Assembly: GCF_051020985.1 (NCBI RefSeq)
Contig: NC_135010.1
Location: 5,330,001-5,394,000 of the forward strand
Origin: Nomia melanderi
Taxonomy: Eukaryota; Arthropoda; Insecta; Hymenoptera; Halictidae
Direction: 5' to 3'
DNA: 64,000 bases
Shown here in pieces: positions 21,901-32,843 of this stretch (position 1 is its first letter; each line of letters opens with the position of its first letter). A model generated the notes under the pieces. It did no database searches and had not been told where the DNA came from. It was given only the letters and a program-made list of their open reading frames with translations. The translations under genes were made by a program, and so were the position numbers.

Positions 21901-24250
21901 AAAGACGGGCAAGAACAACGAGAACCATCGCGGCCCCGACTAATGGAACCTCAGCGTCGCGCTCGCCTGTAAAAAGGCCGGACTTACTTGTACCGTCATT
22001 TTTCTCTGTTCCGCCGCGGACGGAGGAGAAATTGGGATAAAAACGAGCGTTTCATAGCAATTTTATCGTTAACGCTCGGAATGGTGCTTACATTCGCGGT
22101 CGATTTATCGATGATTTGCTCGAGATACCGGCTAGCATCTTAGACCTGCCGTAACCGTACCATCAATATCTACTTTCGTAGCTTTAACGCGGATATAACC
22201 GCGGGTGTTACGCAATCGCGAGTTTTTGCAGATCCACAGTCGGAAAGTCGGTGTGTACTTGTATTGTGCAAATTTCGTTGGCCGCAATGATTTTGTTTTG
22301 TGGGATACCTCGCTTCTAATGGATTAATTTGAACAGTCCTTGGTGTTGTAATTGCGTTAACGTCGTTTTCGAAATACGCTTGGTTTTATGACACGGAACG
22401 TTAGTGCTTGGAAGTAAAACTCATCTCTGGCCTGCTAATGAAACCAGAGGATACTTTTAAAATATTTTTTGCAAACAAATCTTGACATGTTTTTATTCGA
22501 TTAAACTGTATTTTTGCGCATTTCTGATGATATATTCAACTTATTTTCTTTAAAGAGACAGTTCGAAATACGAAAAGTTCCATTTTAGAAGAAGTTGGAG
22601 ATTCTATATTTTCCTGTACAGTTTTGTTCCATATCTTTTCTGTAGTTGTATGCAGCTTTCGTATGACTTTTACGATTAACAATCATTTTTAAAGTTTAAC
22701 AGATTCCTGTATAACTCGATACACACACGATACACACAAGAATCACCTAGTAAATATTAAAAAATGTACGAAGAGTTTAAATTTTCACTGTAATCATAGA
22801 AAAACCAATTTCCATAAATTTCAAACACTCATTCACGTTTAAACAACGAGTTCTTTGTAAAATTCGAAAAGTCCAATATTATTTCCCCACGTTAAGATCT
22901 AGATTTCATACTGGTCGGTGTTACTGCACCGTTTAATGCGCTCGTCGAAATACGGGCGGCCATTTTTACGAAAGAGCGCGCGATGTCTGCGGGCAATGGC
23001 GCGGATCACGGTGCGGATCGGACTAGCACGAGGAACTTTGCTTACAGGCGGTATTATGAGCATTTAATTTATGAATATTATTTATGACATCCCGCGTCAA
23101 GGACGACGCGATGAGAAACTAAGCCGCCATTACCGGCGGCGCGAGGATGTGTTGAAACCCATGGAATGCAAACTATTTCGTCCGTAATGATGATTCCTGG
23201 CCGGGGATCGTGAAGTTTCGTCGTGGTTTTCAGCATCTTAATTCGTCGTGTTAAGAACGTTAGACGTCCGCGTTAATTACGAGGCAAAGTGACTCGTGAA
23301 AACGTACTGACACGGATCAAGACGCTTCAGGAAGCGGAAATTCGACGAGATTGCGTAATTATCGGTCATGCGACGAGATAATTTACCTTGCCCGCGGAGA
23401 AAGCTTCGAGGCGAGAACAGTTGAATTTTTAGTAATTAAATTTTAATGGACGTCACTGAAGAAATTCTGTTAAACGGAGAATATATTCGCTGATAAATTG
23501 AATCGCGTGTTTCTATGTTAACGATGAGGCCTGAATCTTCTCAGTTTTAAGGGTGCTCTTTCAGTTTATTATTTTTCTGGAATTTTTATAGCTATGTTCT
23601 TTCATTTGATATTTCGTGGAATATAGAAGATAAAAATCAGTGGGTACCTTGAAATTTTATGTATTTGTTTTTCCTACAATAATCTATAGAATCAGGAATT
23701 TACATAATTATACTTTATTAATAAAAAACATAAAAATGTTTAATTTTACTGTGTTTAAAGTATTATTTATTTTTAATCGTTTTATTCCTAATTGTTTATT
23801 TTTAAAGCAAATATTGTAAAATAAGAGCTCATGAGAATAATATTTCGAATAGCATAGGAATATTTAATTTATCTTTTATCTAATAGAACTTTCACAGGAA
23901 GATATAAACATTAATTCATTTCCTGTTTTCATTAGTTGCTCTAGGAAAGTACAGATATGCATAAACATCCTCAATAAACTGGTAGAATTCATATCATTCT
24001 AATAAAAGTATTGATATTTCTAAGATCGTATGGAATATTGAGATTATAGTTGCTAACTAATAACTTTTGCTTTGGAAAAAACTAAAAAGTACTAACAAAA
24101 ATGATGTTCGAATTAACTCAACATACATTACTCTTAAACATATGCTAATTTGATTGGCTACTCTTGTTCGTGCTGCTGTCTCTCAAGAGTCAATTTTGAT
24201 TATAAGTTAGACATATCAGTCAATACATATCAATATGAATCAATAACAAG
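18925..24250. other. No gene seen; AT-rich DNA with GC islands
   Basis: AT-rich up to about 20400, then CpG-rich around 20480-21060, 21770-22300 and 22900-23420. Open frames of up to 115 codons (for example 20297-20644 minus, 20803-21117 plus) overlap each other in several phases and show no domains. A small palindrome, TGCATGAAT/ATTCATGCA, lies at 20443-20461. No mobile element was recognised in this long stretch. Confidence 0.45.
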
Positions 24251-24385
24251 ATCATCGTCGGATTCAAAGACACTAAGTATACATTAATAGCAACATCATC
24301 GTTCATTTCAGAGACACTAAGTATATATTAATAGTAAGTAAAAAGATGATCGTTCAGTTTGTAGACATTATGTAAATATATGTCC
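24251..24385. repeat. Degenerate tandem repeat, about 44-51 bp units
   Basis: ATCATCGTCGGATTCAAAGA, ATCATCGTTCATTTCAGAGA and ATGATCGTTCAGTTTGTAGA begin three units at 24251, 24295 and 24346. The first two continue with CACTAAGTATAYATTAATAG. Confidence 0.6.
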
Positions 24386-26451
24386 ATGACAAAATCGTCG
24401 ATCAGTGGGAAATCACTTATTACAGTTATCTGTAAGTCTTTGTGTAAATATTTATGTACATGGTTAACCGTAAATGATTAGAGAATAAAAATATGACTTT
24501 TGGATATCTTATAAGTATTATTCAGTAAAATTAATTATCTTAATTATTAATTAAATATCTAAAGAGGGAGTGCTATGAAAATTGTATTCTTGTAATCAGA
24601 TTAATTACTCTAGCTGAATCATTATAGCTATATCAAATTTTGTTTATTTTACATCCAACATCCTACTAAAAAAAACATTAAAATTCTATAATGAAAATTT
24701 ATATCGTTCAATTTAAATAAGCCTGACATAACTTTCAAGCGTACGAAATGCAAATTGTTATAACAGATAATACCATTAGCTTCAACATCTAAATCACAGA
24801 ACCTATTATATTTATATCGAAAAATCTGAATGACTTAAAAATACTTAAAACCTCTATAAAAAGCAATAAAAAGAACGAAGAAGTGTTCCATCAACCAACG
24901 CAAAAATCCCAAAAATCATTAATACATTACAAATTTCTATGCATTTATGAGAAATTTAAAAACGCAAAATTCCTCAGAATGCACACGATAAGACATGAAA
25001 CACCCAAAACCTAGTGCTTTCTATAACATTCTTCAGAAAGAATCATTTTCTGTCTTAATTCTACTCCTCCTAACAATATTCTCAAGAATCCTAATTCGCA
25101 TAAAGATTCCCATTCGAATCATCAAACTAAACTGCCATCCACTCACGCTCTACCATTCTCTTTCCTTCAGGAACAAGAAGTAGACGAAAAGCTTAGAAGC
25201 CAGTCAGCCCAAATGCCTGGAAACAGAAAAATTCGTTTAATTCGGTGAAACGGGAACTCGTGGGTTGATCTCGTGCTGATTAAGCCCTGGCTCGTTTACT
25301 CGTTAACGCATGTACGATTTACCAACGGCGAAGGAAGCAGAAGAGGAGCGAGGCAACAGCCTGTAGAACAGCGCGTTACTTTAATAGACATGGCAAAACT
25401 AATGGATGACAGGAATAAGAAAGTCCGAGTTCGCTGCTCGGTGCCGATCCGCAAAAACACACAGCCTTATCACCGGCGTCATCTTGTATTCCGTTTTTGC
25501 GGCGAATAATTACAACAAACTAGCATAGATACCGGCCGATCGTCGAGTTCTCCGGTTTCTCGGATGAAAACGGCGTGCGTCGCGTCGATGCGTTGTTGTA
25601 CCGCGGATTAACCCTGAATACAGGGCCGCGCTAACCCGAAGGTGCAAAGGGTGCAACATTAACAGACCGGTAAAAAGCAAATATCTAATATTTATTTTAT
25701 ACACTTAATATCTAATTTGAATTATGCCATGCAGTATAATCATTGATAGTATGGAGAGTGAGACGACGCATGGCCTTGAAATTATTTTTAATTGCATTAT
25801 TGAAAAATCATAATGATGTTTTCCAATTTTTTAAGGGCAGGTCAATAAAAGTTTGAGAAAACCTCTCAATGTGAATCTGATGATTTTGAAATATGTTATT
25901 GAGGACATGACTTTGAACAACTTTTTCCTTTATATGTTGCTTACGGAAGACTTTCGTTTCTGAGGTAATCACGAAAAACTTTTGCTACTACCAAGTTTGA
26001 CCGAATTTTAACCAAAAAGTTTTGACAAACTTTTGACCGAAGTTTTCACCTGGGCAGCAAATACCTTTGGCGCACCCTTGCTTGAATAATTCTGACCTGG
26101 ACTTATCCTGGTCTGGGCTTATCCTAGCAGTGATCGCCGCGTCTTAGACGACCGGTCGGCCGAGCACGCGTAAAAAAAGAATGGCCGTCGACTCGTCGCT
26201 TTATTATGACGCGGCTCCTTCGGTCATCGTTAATTAACGTCCCGCGTCGCGGGAAATGTATAAACTCGGGCGCTTTACGGCGACGTTTTCCCTGGCCGGG
26301 CGTAATTAGAACCACCTTCACTTGCTGTCTCGTCTCCGTTCAATCGAACTATTATGTTGCGCAACCGAAATTATTAGGGTCACTGTAGATTTTCGTCGGA
26401 TTTTATGTTCTTGATAGTGTTCAAAGGTATGAACGTAATTTAATGATAATT
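24386..26451. other. No gene seen
   Basis: AT-rich to 25200, CpG-rich at about 25230-25660 and 26110-26360. The region 25790-26085 has repeated AAAAACTTTTG/AAGTTTTGAC words and a doubled GACYTGGRCTTATCCT near 26095-26125, which suggests degraded repetitive DNA of unknown class. Frames at 25273-25509 and 25510-25704 are unrecognised. Confidence 0.35.
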
Positions 26452-26664
26452 TTAACACTAGGTTTACGGTCAATTTGATAATTATTAAATTTTTTAAATA
26501 TTATTTTGTAAATGTTTGCGCCGATTTCGATTAATGCAATTACATAAATATGTATTCTAATCGTTTACTTTTAAACCTCTAATTTCCAAGATCTAAATGA
26601 ACATCAGTTTTTCTAGAAGCAATAAAACAAACTGTATAATAAATGACCGTACACCTAGTGTTAA
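26452..26664. mobile_element. T2 TTAA element
   Basis: TTAACACTAGGTTTACGG at the left and ACCTAGTGTTAA at the right are clean ends. CTAATTTCCAAGATCTAAAT and TTCTAGAAGCAATAAAAC align with the 12033 copy. 213 bp. It is the best-preserved T2 terminus pair in the window. Confidence 0.8.
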
Positions 26665-28321
26665 TTAAGTATGTAGGAAAGTATATTGTGTTTTTATTGC
26701 AATACAATATCGTTATATACAATTAACATCGTGAAAACTAACTTTGAGAAAGAAAATGTGTTTAAATACTTATACATGGTACCGTAAATACTTCAGATGC
26801 ATTGAAACTACTTAACCCTTCGTAATAATCGTTTATATAATTTAAACTGTTTTTTATACTGATTCATACCAGTTACTTAATCTACACGAATTCTTCAAAA
26901 TTATCATCTCTTGCCTCCCTATTCCAAACATTTTCAATTAAATTCACATCGAAAAAACTTTGTAGCCATACATGGGACAACAAAGATTTTCTTCGATAGA
27001 AATAATTACCTTATTACATAGAATAATATCTAAATGATTAACATCCATGTGTAAAATACGTTAATAATTAATAAAGTTAGCGGTTAAACTCAACTGCAGT
27101 CATTCAATTTCACGAAAAACACGAAAGTACGAATGTCGAAAATTGTGAGTAGCTATAACTTTTTGGCCAGTAGCTGTAACGAGCACGGACATCAGGAATT
27201 TCGTAGTTTTGCTGCTTCATCGTAATGGTTGACCGCCCCGTAATGGATGGAAGCTGAAAAGAAACATCTGTGAGAGCTATTGCCGCTGGAAATGAGAAGT
27301 TACGCACGTCGACGGCGTCTTCTTGCATCGATTCTTATTACGTACCGCGCCCGTATCGAGGAGCTACAAGTATGTTAACGTCCGGCACGATTAGGAACAC
27401 TGTTCCGCGCAACACGAAGTAATTACACTGTTGTTTGTTATTCCGGCCGTTCGTAAATGAAAAGAACGTAGCTGCCCTGTCGTTTGGTAGAATATTGGCT
27501 TTTGCATTTACCGCGGATTTAATTTATGAGACTCTTTAAATAAGCGCGAAGCAATTAGCGAGATGTTTCCGAGTTAATTGTAGTTTTTACTTTTCGAGGT
27601 AAACGCTCCTTATGTGTGTACATATTTAGATATTTAATAGTTGCTGGTTTAATTTGTAAATTGATACTTTGCATAAATAATTGGTCATTGAAATACTTGT
27701 CTGGTCTTTTTAGATTCGAAGATGTGTAATTAACTTGAATAATACGTTGGATATGAAAATTAAATCTAGAATATGTACTTTCTTAAGGTTAATCTACTAC
27801 AATTAAGAATAATTAATATGGTAATAATAAGAAATGTTTATATTTAGAATGGAGTTGTAGTTAATTAAGTGAAAGGGTATCAATTTAATTTCTGATTTAT
27901 GTTTAAGATGTTTAAATTCTGATACGACAAAAGTTCTCAATTTTGGAGTACTGTTTTCATCAATTGCTATATTTGCTATAATTGCTATATTTATGTCATG
28001 TAACTAAATCGTCGATTATTTATAAATTTCTTTGCTAAAGTCACTAAAATAAATTTCTATTTTTCCGAAAAGTTCATGGATGCACGCTTTTTTCTATTAT
28101 TCGTTCAAGTTATAAAATTATTCTTGAAAGAAATAAAGTTCACCGTTGCCGCAGTTTGTGAATAATTGCTTATGAAAGTAGATTTCCATAAACATCCGCA
28201 TAATTTAGTTACAATATAAAAACTCTGAAAATTATGCTTCTAGTAATTATATTTTAAAATAATATGCAAAATCTTCGTAAAAAGTCTCTATTTAAACACA
28301 TTAAGCCGACAGTAATGCTTA
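26665..28321. other. No gene seen
   Basis: AT-rich, with a mixed-composition island at about 27090-27560. A 72-codon minus frame (27110-27328) has no recognisable features. Confidence 0.4.
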
Positions 28322-28385
28322 ACCACGCGTTTAAATCACTCAGTCACGTTCTTGCCACGCGTTGAAATCACCAAAGTCGCGCTCG
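28322..28385. repeat. GC-richer duplicated unit, 32 bp
   Basis: CCACGCGTTTAAATCACTCA at 28322 and CCACGCGTTGAAATCACCAA at 28354 form two units. The same box (ACCGCGCATTGAAATCACC) is tandemly arranged at 57328-57445, so this is a dispersed repeated motif. Confidence 0.55.
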
Positions 28386-28475
28386 CATCGGTACCGTATT
28401 TCAGTCGTATAAAAAGCAATAATTCCTTCAAGAGCTTTATTCGAAGATATTATAATAAGTTATATTATAATATTT

Positions 28476-28712
28476 TTCACACTATTTCTATTGAAGGTGT
28501 CAAAAGACACTTTCTGAAATTTTAACTTACAATTCTTTTCTCAGTTTAACAATTTTTCCCTATTTGAATTTTGGCCATTTCCTGTAGTTAATGTTATAAT
28601 CGTTATTGGTAAAGTCAAAGGTCAGTTCAGAATATATGACTAAGGTTGGAAAATAATTTTAAGTCGAAAATTCAACAGGTGTCTGTTGACACCTCGGTAG
28701 AAATAGTGTTAA
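28476..28712. mobile_element. T11 TTAA-type element
   Basis: The left arm CACTATTTCTATTGAAGGTG continues TCAAAAGACAC. The right arm, on the minus strand, reads AACACTATTTCTACCGAGGT then GTCAACAGACAC: an inverted pair of about 30 bases. The right border is TTAA; the left border has lost it (TTCA). About 237 bp, single copy in the window. Confidence 0.75.
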
Positions 28713-29568
28713 ATAAATTTGTATTTATTATAATATGTTAAATAAATATTATAATAAAGTTTATTTATGTTTAAAACGTCTCTGTAGGTGGTCTTCTCCC
28801 TTAACACTAAAACTACTAGACAATAATTCTTTACAACTTGAAATACGATTTTTCTTATTTTATTGAACTATGAATAAGTATGCTGCCGCTCAGCGACTAA
28901 GGTCGCCGCATAATCAAACTCCAAGCATCAGGCAACTATACAGTCCACTTCAATTTGTAATAAATAATTCAAAGTTATTCAGAATTTACACCATCTAGAG
29001 ATATTCCCATGTATTTTGAAGCATCCTGTACAAGTGATCCCCGTGTATCAGCTTATTCCGCGTAATCAGAGCTCCTAGTCTGTTTCGGAAGCGAGTTATT
29101 AACGGGACACTGACAAAATAATTGGCCGACCGTCGGACGCGTGCCCCTGGCTTTCCTCGCGAGCAAAGCGCTCCGACCCAGAAGTTGCGCGCAAGGTTAA
29201 TGAAAGGAACCCAATTTCGTTCGAGATGTCAGACGAAGAACGGATTCCATGGTATTTCCTCTCGGATCTCGTTTAACGATCAACGCTATCCTCATTAACC
29301 AATCGTTATTGCCGACTTCGGTTACAATTTCGATTCAGTCTGGCTTGGTCCAGTGGCGTAACAAGCGACCTCGATCCGCGGTCGCTTCTGAACCCGCTGC
29401 TACCGAAATCTGAATAATTCACCGTTCATTTTTCTGTCGCAGCGTGACGCGCGGACCACCCATAAATCGTCGAATCCAGGCAATAAGCTGTACGAACGAA
29501 AAAATAATGGAAATCAACTGGAAGTCAACAGGTGGATAAAACGAAAATCAGAGCTTGCGTTATGCTCC
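28713..29568. other. No gene seen
   Basis: TTAACACTAAAACTACTAGAC at 28802 is a T1-type end with no partner recognised nearby. About 29090-29470 is a CpG-rich island. Confidence 0.4.
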
Positions 29569-29756
29569 TTAACCCTTTACTTCCTGGCAATCGACTTAAA
29601 ACCACCAATTACTTACTAACATCTACGATGTAAACGAAAAGCTTTTGTTAGGAAAAATTGAATGGTAACAATTTGATAAGTTTGTTTTGATTCTATGGAC
29701 TGATAGGCAGTTTTAGGCAGTGTAATGGAGAAGTCACTTAGCACTCAAACGATTAA
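29569..29756. mobile_element. T12-like TTAA element
   Basis: Left TTAACCCTTTACTTCCTGGC, right TTAGCACTCAAACGATTAA. The interior GTTAGGAAAAATTGAATGGT then AACAAT is shared with 49049-49210. The right end resembles that of the nested element at 56059-56441 (GGCACTCAAACGGTTAA). 188 bp. Confidence 0.6.
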
Positions 29757-30930
29757 ATTATAATTGTAATTCCTAAGTTTTGCCTAATTTAATAATGCTA
29801 AGGAACGCGTACATTAATCTCGTACACTTATAATTAAGCTGTTCATTGGCCAAATCGATTAACTCAATTTTTTTGTACTTCTTTAAATCTAAATTTAAAA
29901 TTTATTATTCACGCACTTCATTGACTCTGAACATTTTATATTCAAAATAAATTTCATTATGACTGGGTTTGATACTACGAAATAATAAATATCACTTCAA
30001 GAATAAAGTATATTATACATTTTACATATTCGTTAGATTGAAGTTGTACTTCTAATAATAAAATAAAATATATTCTATAATAATTATTTGATTTTTCATT
30101 TAAAAGGGAATTTTTAAAATCAATATATAAATGTTGCATCACTTGTCTCTACTTTCTGCTTTGTGGTGTTAATCGATTTGTCCAATTAGTGGCTCAATTG
30201 TCACCTCCAATCACCAATCGAGAAGATTGAAAAACGTATATATGCTTGCATAATCTACAATGATGACTTTCGTCGAACAGATGTATGCCTCCAAAGAACT
30301 CGAAGGGTTAGTAACCGAACTATTTAGAGTTCCGTGCATTACGACGTTTAATAAACCTTAACGATGCGTTTATTTGTGTTGAAATCTCCCTCCCTCCCTC
30401 CCTCTCTCTCCCTCTCTTGAAAAAATCCTTAGCGGAGTAAACAAACTTCCGTCTGATTGCCGCTGCTGCTCCTCATGTATTCGTAAAACTCGGAAAGGAT
30501 GTCCGTATAAACATCCGAGGACTTTAATGGGTCCGTATATCGGTCACGATCGTTTTATGTAAAAATTTTAACGAGACACGCGTAATTGGGATACAAGTTC
30601 TGCGCGCGTAATTTACGTGGGATTATTACGGGAATAGTACGCCGATGATTGTACGGTCTTTAACGGTCTGACTGTCGCATCGGTTGTGTATAGATGTCAC
30701 GATACATTGTGCTGATTAAAAATTTCGTTTTTATGCATGGTGTCCAGGGAAATTGAGGTAAAAAATTTGGAGTAATTATTATATATAATGAGTTCTGATT
30801 TGTTGGTTTTATTGTATTAAAGTGAGCGTTTCAAATTGTATCCATTAATTTACATCATTTAAGTCATTTCAGCATATCATATGAAAGTAAAGTATGTATA
30901 TTAAAGTTGAATTCTCTAATCAGCAAGGTG
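29757..30930. other. No gene seen; contains pyrimidine microsatellite
   Basis: AT-rich, with a mixed island at about 30410-30690. The microsatellite is listed separately. No coding signal. Confidence 0.4.
30385..30418 (+). repeat. (CCCT)n / CT-rich microsatellite
   Basis: An uninterrupted pyrimidine tract with four TCCC repeats, followed by CTCTCTC and CCTCTC. Simple slippage-type sequence. Confidence 0.85.
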
Positions 30931-31194
30931 TTAATCCTTTGCACTCACATGATGCTGGAGATGACAATGCGAATCTATTATATCTTATTTGTGGCACTTT
31001 AAAAAGTACCACACTTTATTTTATTTATTATTATTATTATAAGATCTTATTTTTATAATCTTTTAAAGTGTGGTACTTTTTAAAGTTAATATCATTGAAT
31101 TCTGCCGCTGTAAATTACTTTCATTCATTTCCCAAAAAATAAACACAAGTTTACACCCAACAATGTTGAAAATAAATCGAGTGCAAGGTGTTAA
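30931..31194. mobile_element. T6 TTAA element (long form) with internal hairpin
   Basis: Left TTAATCCTTTGCACTCAC, right CGAGTGCAAGGTGTTAA; inverted relative to 18684-18924. It contains a perfect 22-base inverted repeat: the arms at 30997-31018 and 31063-31084 are exact reverse complements around TAAAGTGTGGTACTTTTT, with a 44-base AT-rich loop containing (TTA)n. The second arm is the normal family interior; the first appears to be an added inverted copy of it. Confidence 0.8.
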
Positions 31195-31676
31195 TTCGTT
31201 TCTGGACATCCCATTGTTCGATACAACAGTAAGTTTCCCGGAGAAAGCGGAAAACAAACAACAGGAAGCATCATGTGTTGCATACACGGGATTTCCGAGA
31301 ACGAAATGCGGTGAGGATCGATTAAAGTGGCTCTGCCGTGGATTCCGTGGCTCGATATCGTTCAAGCGTTTCACCGGGATCAGTGGAATTTTCGCCTCAG
31401 CGCGACGCGCGCCGTTTCCCCACGGAAACCAACTGGAATCCGCTTCTTGCTTACGCCGCTGGTCAAGATATCCGCAATTAGGCGGCGCGGACCGTTTCTC
31501 GTGAAACGCGGAGCCTGTTAAAAATCTTTCGTCGTTTCCGTTTCAGCTCTCCCTTCGGGGCTGATAATTCTGTTGCGACAACGCGGGCAAGAAACTGCCA
31601 GAACGCTAGGGAGCTTCGACAGAAACGAAACCGGAAGTCGAGTGAGCAACAAGCCTACGGTCTGGCTGAGCATCTT
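31195..31676. other. No gene seen; CpG-rich island
   Basis: GC-rich unique sequence (about 31280-31620). The 144-codon plus frame 31070-31504 begins inside the T6 element and has no recognisable domain, so I do not call it a gene. Confidence 0.4.
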
Positions 31677-31821
31677 TAACACGCTAAATGACACGAAAAC
31701 CTTGAGCGTTTTATTTATGTAACACATAGTCTTTAGTAGCAAATATAAGCAAAAACACTCATTAATTATTTGGCATAGCAATCCTCGCATTGCACTGTTA
31801 TCAACATATCGCCGTTATTAA
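31677..31821. mobile_element. T4-like element fragment
   Basis: TTTAACACGCTAAATGACACG begins it. TTAATTATTTGGCATAGCAATCC and ACTGTTATCAACATATCG match GATTAATTATTTGGCGTTAC and TCTGTTATCAATCTAG of the 37569 copy. It ends at TTAA 31818. Confidence 0.5.
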
Positions 31822-32031
31822 CACTAGGTTCACCGGACGGGTCATTTTGTCTCATTTTGATCTTTGTGAGGGAAATTACAGAAACCTTTTACATTTTTTT
31901 CTGCCACTCGTATTGACTTTTATCCATACCTCTCGTAGTTTCATTTATAAGGTCATTGTATATAATTAACTGGTTTCTAACAATTCACAAGCGTCGGCCA
32001 TCAGTGACTGACATGGGGTGTAACGTGTTAA
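31818..32031. mobile_element. Hybrid TTAA element: T2-like left, T4-like right
   Basis: The left end TTAACACTAGGTTCACCGG is T2-type. The right side GGCCATCAGTGACTGACATG ending GTAACGTGTTAA is an inverse of a T4-type end (compare GCACCATGTCAGTTATC at 37579). Both borders are shared with other elements. It is most simply two partial insertions fused. Confidence 0.45.
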
Positions 32032-32254
32032 CACTAAAACTACCGAGCAGACAAATTGGATTTTGTTTAAATTTCCGTAGAAACTCCCAGAGTGCATCTA
32101 TTGAGGTATCTATTGGTCCACAATTTAGTTCATGCCTTGCTAAATCAATTTTTTTAGTTATTCCTCACAAAATTGTTTGTTGTCTTTCCAATAATTGCAA
32201 AAAGAAGGAATTGGGAACGGGTCATTTTGATCTATCCAGTAGTTCTAGTGTTAA
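32028..32254. mobile_element. T1 TTAA element
   Basis: Left TTAACACTAAAACTACCGAG, right CAGTAGTTCTAGTGTTAA: inverted ends of about 18 bases. 227 bp. The interior is divergent from the main T1 group (TTGTTTGTTGTCTTTCC), so it may be a subfamily with shared ends. Confidence 0.75.
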
Positions 32255-32515
32255 AACTTTGATTGCAATATCAATCGAATTCGAGTGATATAACTTTTGC
32301 GAAATATTCTTGGAATAATTAAATACTAATACTACAATGTAATTAAAAGTATTAATTATTATTGACTGAATGAATAAATTAATATTAAATTGACGTTAGT
32401 AATTGAACAAATAAATTAATATTAAATTAGTATTAATAGTTGAATGAACCAAATGAAGGCAAAGTGAAGAAAGTAATGGTTATGATGGATTAGTTCCAAT
32501 TTGACGGTCAACGTA
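32255..32515. other. AT-rich DNA with 38-bp duplication and a T4-type end
   Basis: AAATAAATTAATATTAAATT-type units at about 32372 and 32410 give a 38-base tandem duplication. TTTGACGGTCAACGTATTAA at 32500-32519 is the right end of a T4 element whose left part is not recognisable. Confidence 0.5.
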
Positions 32516-32843
32516 TTAATAGATCCTTTCAGTTCCTAAGATAGCACTTACACGGTTTGATACACAAATGCCATTTCCCTTTCTCCTGAATAAAGCTATG
32601 TTATTATCTTTACATCATTCAAATATCTTACAAAAATTATTCAAACTTTATCAATCTTATAAAAACATGTTCAGAAGTAATTTAGTTGATTATTATATAT
32701 CACTTTCAATGAGATCCAACCAAGATCCTTAAATCAAGCAATTAAAACACTTTTAATTATAAATTCTGTTTTTATGTTTCAGAAGGTAATTAACAAATTT
32801 TTCTTTCGATGAAGAAAGGTTTTTCTGGAACTGAAAGGGTTAA
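32516..32843. mobile_element. T10 TTAA element
   Basis: Left TTAATAGATCCTTTCAGTTCC (one base past TTAA), right GGAACTGAAAGGGTTAA, giving an inverted pair of about 16 bases. 328 bp of AT-rich interior with no open frame. The left TTAA is shared with the T4-type end before it. Confidence 0.65.

Noticed and set aside
25617..26085. Possible hAT-like element ends (AAGGTGCAAAGGGTGC and, inverted, AAGGGTGCGCC)
   Set aside because: The inverse match is only about nine bases and the order of shared words is inconsistent. No target duplication or coding remnant was found.
31070..31504. 144-codon plus-strand frame
   Set aside because: Its first part is translated from the T6 element and its second part from a GC-rich island, so the frame spans unrelated sequences.
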